A model generated the notes under the pieces. It searched no databases, was not told the origin of the DNA, and saw only the letters and a program-made list of their open reading frames with translations. Made by a program: the position numbers and the translations under genes. Positions 33,028 through 40,873 of a DNA stretch of 64,000 bases are shown here, piece by piece. The first letter of the stretch is position 1, and each line of letters opens with the position of its first letter. The stretch is from Pelagicoccus enzymogenes (lineage in GTDB: Bacteria > Verrucomicrobiota > Verrucomicrobiia > Opitutales > Opitutaceae). The DNA lies in assembly GCF_014803405.1 (NCBI RefSeq), contig NZ_JACYFG010000002.1:248001-312000 (forward strand), read 5' to 3'.

Positions 33028-34488
33028 CTAAACTGTACCTCGACGCTCCTCCAGAGCGTCTCGAGTCTCGTAGGCTCGCTGGCGGGTGATGGGATAAAAA
33101 AACAAGATGGCGATGGCAAGGATCGCCCACACTGCAGTCGAGATGGCGAGGAAGAGCCGTAGCGTCAGGATGCTTTCGGAACTTTGATCACCACCGCGTT
33201 CGGCGTCGAACCCAGACACCTGCAACGCGATCGTCATGCCAAAGATGGAAAGCGAGTAGCCGACCTTTTGTATCCACAAGAATACGGAGCCGAACATGCC
33301 CTCGCGACGTTGCCCATGCCTGAGCTCGTCATCGTCGCAGATATCGGCGACCATCGACGGTAGCAGCACCGCAATAGCGGTCCAGATAGGACCGCAGAAT
33401 AAGGGATCGATCAAAATTTTCCATGGGTTGCCCGGCGTATATAGCACCCATTTCCCGATCGATCCGAAGAAGACCATAGCAAAGATCACGTTCAACGCGG
33501 TCTTCTTCCCGTAGCGGTTCGAAAGCCAGTTTATCGGATAAATGGATACGATTCCCACGATCGCGTACGCTGTGGAAAGCACCGCCTTCCAATGCGAACC
33601 TTCGGTGATATCGCCGTCGAACATATAGTAGACGATCAGGTAATAGTCGGTGCTCGACGCGAACATGCCAGCGACGATTTGACAGATGGTCAAACCCACC
33701 AACACCGCAAAGGCTTTGTTCTTGAGAGACTCCGCGGCGCTCGACCAAAACTTAACCTTCTTCTGCTTCTTGGAGACTTTGTAGTAGCGCTCCTTCACGA
33801 AGATGCCCGGCAAGATTCCGACTACGCCCAAAAGCAAAATCGCCACAACCCAGCCCACGAATCGTACACCATACATCACGCTACCAAAAACCGACAAGGT
33901 CGCCAACGGAAACAGCCACGAATAGCCAAGCTCACCGATCTTGTGAAAAAAGCCGCAAAAGGAGGTCACCCGCGTACGCTCCTTGTAATCAGGCGTCATT
34001 TCAAAGGTCAGGCTGGTCAAGGGCACCCCAAATATGGTGTAGCAGGTGTAAAACACTAGAAGCGAACCGAGCAGGTAGCCGGCCATGGCCTTCTCGCCCC
34101 AATCCATCGGCACCATCCAAATCATGCCAAAGGCGATCGCTTGCAGGATCGCACCAAGCACGATCAATGGCCGGCGACGGCCCCATCGCGTATGCAGGTT
34201 GTCGGAAATGTATCCAACGGCTGGATCCGTGATCGCGTCCCAGAGCCGAGGGATCGACAAGGCCGTACCTAGCAAAATCGGACTCACGTGCAACGTCATG
34301 TTATAAACCGGCATCGCCAGGCTATTGACGGCCATGTTTCCAAAAAACAATGACAGATAGCCGGAGCCCAAGGCTGACTTCTCGCCGAGACTCACCTTGT
34401 CCTCAGGCTTCGTCAGACGGTCCTCCCCCTCCCTCTTAAAGAGTGCGTCGCCGGAGAGCGACCTAGAATTGGATTCGGATTCAATCAT
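33028..34488 (-). CDS. GPH-family (MelB-like) sugar:cation symporter
   Basis: A 486-residue inner-membrane protein of about 12 helices. The block S-I-P-R-L-W-D-A-I-T-D-P-A-V-G-Y-I-S-D followed by T-R-W-G-R-R-R-P-L-I is the glycoside-pentoside-hexuronide (GPH) family signature; its aspartates couple cation and sugar binding. An N-terminal extension of about 35 polar residues precedes the first helix. The ATG at 34488 has AAAGAG eleven bases upstream. It leads a three-gene operon with LacI (7-base gap) and a cytoplasmic GH2, matching uptake and hydrolysis of a galactoside, pentoside or glucuronide. The cargo cannot be read from sequence. Confidence 0.92.
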   Translation of the reverse strand: MIESESNSRSLSGDALFKREGEDRLTKPEDKVSLGEKSALGSGYLSLFFGNMAVNSLAMPVYNMTLHVSPILLGTALSIPRLWDAITDPAVGYISDNLHTRWGRRRPLIVLGAILQAIAFGMIWMVPMDWGEKAMAGYLLGSLLVFYTCYTIFGVPLTSLTFEMTPDYKERTRVTSFCGFFHKIGELGYSWLFPLATLSVFGSVMYGVRFVGWVVAILLLGVVGILPGIFVKERYYKVSKKQKKVKFWSSAAESLKNKAFAVLVGLTICQIVAGMFASSTDYYLIVYYMFDGDITEGSHWKAVLSTAYAIVGIVSIYPINWLSNRYGKKTALNVIFAMVFFGSIGKWVLYTPGNPWKILIDPLFCGPIWTAIAVLLPSMVADICDDDELRHGQRREGMFGSVFLWIQKVGYSLSIFGMTIALQVSGFDAERGGDQSSESILTLRLFLAISTAVWAILAIAILFFYPITRQRAYETRDALEERRGTV

Positions 34489-34656
34489 GCAGGCTAAACT
34501 CTTTCTTTGGAAGCGCATCGTGCGCACTGCCCAATCGTCAGCAGGTCAACCCCATGGGCGTTCGCACCGACACAGACATTCGGGAGCGCAGGTGAACAGG
34601 TCAAAAGTTTAATCATTCGTCATACTTTTTTATTAAAGTTGAACCACCGCGAGTAT

Positions 34657-37600
34657 TCACCATTTCACCTCCTCTATTTCTAGGCGTATCGGTTGTGCTG
34701 GGCCCTCTCCCCTTGCCTCAACCCTGAATCGGCCCGCATCCAGCGGAACTACGAGCGCAGCAGAGAAGGCCTTCGCCTCCTCTGCGCTCATGCCATCACG
34801 CAAGGCCAGCACCTCGACGATCGAGTCAAGGCTGCCTCGGTCACGTACTTTGTTGCTGGCGACAAGCGTCTCTCCATCAGCGTCGACACGTGAAAGCGAA
34901 ATCGTTGGCCGCGTGGATTCCTCGCCGTTCGTCCAAGCCCGTACGGCAAGTAGCCGGACTTCCCCACTCTCAATTTCAAACTCGGCCGAGACCGCTTCCT
35001 GCGTTCCCACTGGCGATGCGAGCAATGCGTCCGATAGGCCGCTCGCCTTCACTACAACCTTGTAATCAGGGGAATAGGAAGTGGATGGATCGTCATCGAA
35101 AACAAAAAACACGCCTTCATCCCCCGCCTGTTGAGCGGCGTCGACGCTGCTCGCTTGCGAGATAGGCCTCGGTTGCCCGTCATCGAAATCCAAAGTTACG
35201 AAGTTGCCATCGCTCCCACCGGCAGTCTTCAGCCCGAATATAGACTGCCTTAACGCGCTCGGCTTCACTGCCTTGCCTCTCAGCGAATGCGCCTTCAAGA
35301 AGGCTTCCACCCCTATACGTGCTCCCAACGTTCGACCAATAAAGTCGTCCGCTCGGACGTGGATACCGCCATAGAGGCGCGAGAGGCCCGCTTGGTCCGC
35401 GGCGTCGAAATAGGTTGCCCACTGCAAGGTCACGTCATCGCTTGGCCCGTACTCGAATTCGAGGAACTCGCCTTTCGGAAAGGTGTACTGCCCCATCCCG
35501 CCCGGGAAATAGGGCGAACCTGTAAGCAGCGAAACGACCTCAGCTCCGGCACGACTAAAAGTGCTGTGACCTGAAACATAAGCCGCGAAAGCCGGCGTCA
35601 CGAAGGTGCTGCGCTGGTACGGCAACCAGTTCTCCGCAAGGATCCAATCGACACCGCCGACTTGGGTATGGCTATCGGCCGGTTCACCGGCCCAAGCTCG
35701 TATCGCAATCTTTCCTATCTCGGCAGACAAGTGCTCGTGACGCTGCCCTGCCGCCACGCTTGCCTCAGTTACCACCTCGATCAAGCCCTCTATCAGCGGC
35801 AATCCGTAAACATGATAGCTCGGTCCATCGGGATCGCTCGATTGCCCAAATCCTCCTAGGCAGCGAATCATGGAGATGGGCCGCGAATAGTCGTATTGCC
35901 GCTTCAGGGTCCATGCTGCCACCGCCGCATCGTGCATGGCGCCATTCAAGGCGAGATACGATTGGATGTTCCATTCCAGCTCGTCCATCTCCACGCCTAG
36001 GCCCATGTACTTGCGCTCGAACAAAGGGTGCTCGCTCACTTCGTTCAACAACGTATTCCAGTGCCCCGGGGGCGTTTCCGAAGCTGGGCCGTCGGCCCAA
36101 AACTCGGCCAAGATTCTCCCATAGTCCGCGTGGTTGACCATATTCGGCTCGTACGGCTTTGGCTCTCCCGTTTCAGGATCGAGATCGAAGGGGTTCACGC
36201 TTCTGCCCTGCCCATCATTCGTTCCCAAAGGATTATTCAGCAAACCTCCGGGCGACACGTCGATCATCTCGCCCCCAGCCGGATCCAAGAGCGAGGAGTA
36301 GCGAATCACTTCCACCGCAGCCGCCACGAATTGGTCGTGCGTCTCCGTCCCAAACAGGGGCGGCGAACCGGGATCCCAAGCTATGGTTATTCCGCTGTCC
36401 TTCTCGATCGCGAACGTGTCCACTTCGCGCCAATTCACGCCTACGAAGCTCTGCACCTTTTCCTCGGTGGGTATTCCATTCTGCGTTACCCTAAAATCGA
36501 AGGCAAGCGGCTGCCAACGATTGGGGTCGGCCATGTTCGTACCGGGCAGCTTAAAGACCATCGGCTCGTTCGCTGCCTCGTAGCCACTTGTGTCCACGTA
36601 TCCATTCGACTCGTTTGATCCGTCGTTGAGCGTTTGCTGGAGAATACTAGCAGCGATCCGATTGCCCACGGCGGCAGGCGCATTGCCTTCGATTGAGTCA
36701 ATAAGGACATCGTAGCCCAACTGATCCATGAGCCAGGTGATATTGTAAAGTATTCGCTCGCTGCTTACACTGTTTCGGTAGCGCTGCTCAAGCACTCGAA
36801 AGCAGGCGTAGCTGATTGCTTCCCGCTGGGACGCAATGCGGTCCCCGTGCCAATCCGCCTCGGAGAGGGGTTCCTGATGAAACACTGCTCGGGCTCGGTT
36901 CCAACCGTCCGACTCGTAGGCCCAGAAAACATCCCACATCACAGCGGAAAGGTGGTACAGGTTTCTGCCGTGAATCGTTGGGGCAGGAAAATCCTTGCGG
37001 ATGGCATCCAACAAAAACTCGTTCCACCATCGGGCCACAGAGTGATCTTCCAGTGCGATCCCCACCTCGACCAAAACTTCATTAGTCAATGTCTCCCCTG
37101 CAGCGTTTTTGACACGCGCTCGATAGACTCCGGCATCGTAAGGCTGTAGGAGCTTGATGTTCAACTCGTGTCGGTTGGCTCCATCAAGCGGAACACCATC
37201 TTTCTCCCAGCTGACGGTCACGCCCGTGTCGCCAAGCACCGCCAGCGACAGTTCAAGTCTTTCCCCTACCTCGAAACTCCCACCGACTGGCTGTGTCTCG
37301 ATGATTGGAGCGATGAGCTCAACATCCGGCTCCACCAACAAATGCACTTCATTTGTATTCAGATTTTCTATATCCTGCCGAATCCCGCTCGGCCAGATCA
37401 CCTGAATGGAGTCTACCGTTTCGCCGGCATCCCCCAGTCCCAAGTGCAATACGCCTTCCCTTTGCCCCATGTAGGCATTGCTTGGATTGAAGAGAGCAGT
37501 CTGGGTCTTCGCTCCATCGGTCACGCGGACCACGGCTCCAATTCCGTCTCGATTCGACTGATCACCTTGTAAGCGAAAGCGTATCCACTTCTTTCCATTT

Positions 37601-38964
37601 TCGGACGCGTTGCTCCGATAAACGATCGGCTTGCCGAAGGTTTGGGTGACGATCACATCCTCGTCGCCGTCGTTATCGTAGTCCAGTACTACGACCGCCT
37701 TCCCATATCCCTGGTCCGCCACTCCCGAAGCTGGAGTGATATCGTTAAACCGTCCCGCACCGTCATTTTGAAATACTGTGGTGGGGTCGTCGAGGGCGTC
37801 CTGATAAAAGAAAACTTCCCATTCAGCCGAATCCATGCCGTTCGTAACAAAAAGGTCCGGATCGCCATCGTTGTCGTATTCGAAAAACGCCGCACCCCAA
37901 GACCACCCGACACGATCCACTCCCGCCGCCTTGGCAACTTCGTAGAATCGCCTTGATCCAGAATTCTGATACAACTTGTTTCCAGTGTTCGTACCCGTTT
38001 CGTCGAAGAGCTTCTGGTCGAAAATCGATGTCGCATAGTAGTCCAGGTCTCCGTCCAAATCGTAGTCCGCGATAGCGATCCCCATGCCAAACTCGTCCAG
38101 CCCAACACCAGCCGCATCGGTGCCTTCGATAAAGGTACCGTCCCCGCGATTCCAGTAGAAGCGGCTTCCTCCAAAATCCGCCATCAAAGCGAGATCCGGC
38201 CAACCATCCTCGTCGAAGTCGGCCCATCCAGTAGAAAACCCGTGCTGTCTGGCAACAGCATTTTCAGGTTGAGCCAGCCCGGCCGCCAGGGTTACGTTTT
38301 CGAAGTGTCCTGGGTTTTCTGCCCCTAGGTTTCTCAATAGCACGGAGTGCAGGTCTGGCTCCACACCAGCATCTGGTCCCCACTCGCTCACGTAGACGTC
38401 CAAGTACCCGTCCAAATCAAAATCGACCAGCCCGACGCTGTGCCCTTCGTGCGGAAGCTCGCTGGTCGAAACCGCCGCTCCCCGTTGCGTGGCTTCCTCT
38501 ACGAAGACGCCTGTCCCATCGTTGATAAAAAGATAGTAGCGCTCGCCACGATGCGGTACGACGAATAGGTCCTGATCACCATCTCCATCGAAGTCACCTG
38601 CGGCAAACGCTCCGCTGTCCTGCGCCACCGATAGCCCCCGTGCATCGCCTTCTTCGACGAAGGTTCCATCCCGCTGGTTTATAAACAACACGGGAGGCTT
38701 GTTGTATCGCCCCGCTACGAAATCCGTCCACCCATCGCCGTCCGCGTCAAACGCGGCAGCGCCCGCATGGTTTGAAACCGGGGTGTGAGTCACTCGATCC
38801 AAGCCCAAGGCTTCGTTACTCGGGACTTCGATCTTGTCCGCATGCAAATAGTCAATCCCCACGCTGTCGCTAACGTTAGTAAACCGCGCGAATCCGTTGT
38901 TCGAATACATCAAGGCACCGACGCATAGGAACGTCCGTATGAAAGCTGACGGGCTCGCCTTCAT
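34657..38964 (-). CDS. Fusion: FG-GAP/ASPIC-UnbV propeller, Ig-like domain and vanadium haloperoxidase/PAP2 domain, exported
   Basis: A 1435-residue secreted protein. After a signal peptide come FG-GAP/VCBS repeats with calcium loops such as D-A-D-G-D-G-W-T-D (about 40-450), an ASPIC/UnbV domain (about 470-545, V-I-W-P-S-G-I) and an Ig-like domain (about 555-640, V-S-W-E-K-D-G). A vanadium-haloperoxidase-like helical domain follows (about 645-1230). The whole vanadate/phosphatase signature is intact: K-x6-R-P (K-R-Q-Y-D-Y-S-R-P, about 1020), S-G-H-S (about 1131) and S-R-x5-H-x3-D (S-R-L-Y-G-G-I-H-V-R-A-D, about 1192). A C-terminal beta-rich tail of about 200 residues ends it. Haloperoxidases oxidise halides with peroxide; acid-phosphatase activity is an alternative. 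Its ATG directly abuts the TAA of the TPR gene upstream, so the pair is coupled. Confidence 0.88.
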   Translation of the reverse strand: MKASPSAFIRTFLCVGALMYSNNGFARFTNVSDSVGIDYLHADKIEVPSNEALGLDRVTHTPVSNHAGAAAFDADGDGWTDFVAGRYNKPPVLFINQRDGTFVEEGDARGLSVAQDSGAFAAGDFDGDGDQDLFVVPHRGERYYLFINDGTGVFVEEATQRGAAVSTSELPHEGHSVGLVDFDLDGYLDVYVSEWGPDAGVEPDLHSVLLRNLGAENPGHFENVTLAAGLAQPENAVARQHGFSTGWADFDEDGWPDLALMADFGGSRFYWNRGDGTFIEGTDAAGVGLDEFGMGIAIADYDLDGDLDYYATSIFDQKLFDETGTNTGNKLYQNSGSRRFYEVAKAAGVDRVGWSWGAAFFEYDNDGDPDLFVTNGMDSAEWEVFFYQDALDDPTTVFQNDGAGRFNDITPASGVADQGYGKAVVVLDYDNDGDEDVIVTQTFGKPIVYRSNASENGKKWIRFRLQGDQSNRDGIGAVVRVTDGAKTQTALFNPSNAYMGQREGVLHLGLGDAGETVDSIQVIWPSGIRQDIENLNTNEVHLLVEPDVELIAPIIETQPVGGSFEVGERLELSLAVLGDTGVTVSWEKDGVPLDGANRHELNIKLLQPYDAGVYRARVKNAAGETLTNEVLVEVGIALEDHSVARWWNEFLLDAIRKDFPAPTIHGRNLYHLSAVMWDVFWAYESDGWNRARAVFHQEPLSEADWHGDRIASQREAISYACFRVLEQRYRNSVSSERILYNITWLMDQLGYDVLIDSIEGNAPAAVGNRIAASILQQTLNDGSNESNGYVDTSGYEAANEPMVFKLPGTNMADPNRWQPLAFDFRVTQNGIPTEEKVQSFVGVNWREVDTFAIEKDSGITIAWDPGSPPLFGTETHDQFVAAAVEVIRYSSLLDPAGGEMIDVSPGGLLNNPLGTNDGQGRSVNPFDLDPETGEPKPYEPNMVNHADYGRILAEFWADGPASETPPGHWNTLLNEVSEHPLFERKYMGLGVEMDELEWNIQSYLALNGAMHDAAVAAWTLKRQYDYSRPISMIRCLGGFGQSSDPDGPSYHVYGLPLIEGLIEVVTEASVAAGQRHEHLSAEIGKIAIRAWAGEPADSHTQVGGVDWILAENWLPYQRSTFVTPAFAAYVSGHSTFSRAGAEVVSLLTGSPYFPGGMGQYTFPKGEFLEFEYGPSDDVTLQWATYFDAADQAGLSRLYGGIHVRADDFIGRTLGARIGVEAFLKAHSLRGKAVKPSALRQSIFGLKTAGGSDGNFVTLDFDDGQPRPISQASSVDAAQQAGDEGVFFVFDDDPSTSYSPDYKVVVKASGLSDALLASPVGTQEAVSAEFEIESGEVRLLAVRAWTNGEESTRPTISLSRVDADGETLVASNKVRDRGSLDSIVEVLALRDGMSAEEAKAFSAALVVPLDAGRFRVEARGEGPAQPIRLEIEEVKW

Positions 38965-40737
38965 TTAGCCGTCCTCCTTGAGCCGCTGTTCTATGACCCT
39001 GCGCAATTCGCGATTTCCCTCGCTGCGTACCATGGCCTCTTTCCAGCTGGCTATAGCTCCTTCCAAATCTCCAGATGCCATTCTCACGTCTCCAAGGCTT
39101 ACATACAAAACGGGGTCGTCAGGGCGCCGCTCGATCAGGTCCGCTACGGTCGCTTCGGCCAGGTCGAAGCGTTCGAGCTTCAGGCAAAGCTGCACCTTGT
39201 TCAGGTAAGCCTCCTCGCCATCTGCCGAGACGTCGATCGCTCGATCGTAAAAACTGATAGCGGAATCGAATGCGCCCGCCCGGGCTTCCTCGTTTCCTGT
39301 ACGCAAGCAAGCCAAAGCGAGCAAAGCGCTGGCATCCTGATTTTTCGGGTCGATCTCTACCGCCTCTTGCAAGGGATCGATCGCATCCTCCGGTCGGTCT
39401 AGCTCAAGAGCATAGCGGCCAATCATAACCCGCGAGGCTATGTCCTGAGTAAGCAACTGACGCAGTTTTTGGAGGGCCTCGACAGATTCGTTTCGTTTTC
39501 CCAGGCTCCAGTAAAGCCGAGAAATTTCGCGATTTCCTTCAACGTGATAGGGATCCATCGCCAAGGCTTTCTCCAACCATTTTTTCTGTTCAGCGCTCCC
39601 ACGTTCTCCTGCGAGTGAGGCCATCAAAACAAGGATGTCCGCGTCTCCTCCCGTACGGTTGATTTCCTCGAGCACGACGGACTCTGCACGTTTTCCCAAG
39701 CCTGCTTTCGCCAGAGAATCGGCAAGAAAATAGCGAACGGTGGACGGGTCGCCCCCATTTTCCAAGGCTTGCTCGTAGGCCTCTGCCGCATCCGCGTAAC
39801 GGCCTACTTGGTAGAAGGCGTATCCTCTTTGCTGGTACGCGTGCGGGTCATTAGGCCGTATCGCTTCCATCCGGTCTACCAGTTCCAAAGCCCGATCAAG
39901 CTCGCCAGCCTTGAGATGATTCTCGAACGCGAAACCGAGTCGCTGGCTGTCGTAGCAATCGCTCATCAAGGAATCTAGCCATGGATCCTCCAGAGGGGAA
40001 GGCTTTTGACGAGGTGCGCTCTCGCGGATTTCCGCTGCGAGCTGCCCCTGCCCGACCCGTTCCAATGCTTGGCTCAGCAATGAGAACCCATCCGAAAACC
40101 CGGGATTCGCGAGCACCAGCTTTTTCAACGTGACAATAGATTCTTGTACATCGTTTTCGCGCAATTGGTCGCGCGCTATTGCCAGCAAAGCTTGTGGCTG
40201 CGTTTTGTGCGAATCGAGAATGCTGCGATACCGCTGTAAGGCATGGTCGGCGTCGCCTGACTTGTATTCCAGTTCCGCCAACTTGAGACGGGCCGGCAGA
40301 TAGTCGGGCGTTTTCTCCAAACAATCGAACAAGGACGTTCGGGCCATAGCGAAATCGCCCATCTGGCTCGCTAGATCAGCACGACGGTAAAGCAGGATAT
40401 CCGCTGCTACATCGCTCTCGCTCAACGCGATTTTGTAGCACGCTAGTGCTTCCACGTTGAATCCATTTATATGATACAGGCCTGCCAGCTCGACAATCGA
40501 CTGCCCATGATCGTTCCACGGCAGCAGGAGCCGGCTCTCGATCCTGTCTATACGATGATCCAATTCCGTGGGAAAGCCCTCGGTGTCCGGACGATCTGGA
40601 AGCGCCGAACGGATTGCCCTACCATCGGCACCGCCCCAAAAGAGCCCGACCGCTATCGCTACCGCCACAGAGAAACCAATGGAAACAAAGAGTAATAATT
40701 TTGATTTCGAACGCAGCATCGGGGTTTTGCAGGCCAT
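38965..40737 (-). CDS. TPR-repeat protein with N-terminal membrane anchor
   Basis: A 590-residue protein. The ATG at 40737 is used (an upstream TTG at 40755 and ATG 40719 are alternatives). Residues about 8-32 are a signal anchor (L-L-L-F-V-S-I-G-F-S-V-A-V-A-I-A-V-G-L). From about 70 onward the chain is tetratricopeptide repeats, for example H-A-Y-Q-Q-R-G-Y-A-F-Y-Q-V-G-R-Y-A-D-A-A, arranged as a periplasmic scaffold. Its stop is immediately followed by the start of the haloperoxidase fusion with no intervening base. TPR and UnbV-type proteins are repeatedly found together in Planctomycetes and Verrucomicrobia. The function is unknown; assembly or presentation of the giant secreted partner is plausible. 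Confidence 0.88.
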   Translation of the reverse strand: MACKTPMLRSKSKLLLFVSIGFSVAVAIAVGLFWGGADGRAIRSALPDRPDTEGFPTELDHRIDRIESRLLLPWNDHGQSIVELAGLYHINGFNVEALACYKIALSESDVAADILLYRRADLASQMGDFAMARTSLFDCLEKTPDYLPARLKLAELEYKSGDADHALQRYRSILDSHKTQPQALLAIARDQLRENDVQESIVTLKKLVLANPGFSDGFSLLSQALERVGQGQLAAEIRESAPRQKPSPLEDPWLDSLMSDCYDSQRLGFAFENHLKAGELDRALELVDRMEAIRPNDPHAYQQRGYAFYQVGRYADAAEAYEQALENGGDPSTVRYFLADSLAKAGLGKRAESVVLEEINRTGGDADILVLMASLAGERGSAEQKKWLEKALAMDPYHVEGNREISRLYWSLGKRNESVEALQKLRQLLTQDIASRVMIGRYALELDRPEDAIDPLQEAVEIDPKNQDASALLALACLRTGNEEARAGAFDSAISFYDRAIDVSADGEEAYLNKVQLCLKLERFDLAEATVADLIERRPDDPVLYVSLGDVRMASGDLEGAIASWKEAMVRSEGNRELRRVIEQRLKEDG

Positions 40738-40810
40738 CGAACCGTAATAAAACAAAAAGGCGAGGCCCAGGAAAAAGCTGATTCAGTCTTTGGAAGAAGA
40801 CCTTTGTTCT

Positions 40811-40848
40811 AAAAAAAATGAAGGATGCCCAAGCCCCAAAGCCTGGGC
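40811..40848 (-). terminator. Probable intrinsic terminator after the TonB receptor
   Basis: On the minus strand a GCCC...GGGC hairpin (40848-40828, with extra inner pairing) is followed within seven bases by a run of eight or more T. It lies 26 bases past the TonB-receptor stop and before the TPR gene, so it separates the two transcripts. Confidence 0.5.
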
Positions 40849-40873
40849 AGCCCACCGCAAAGAAATAGCCCGA

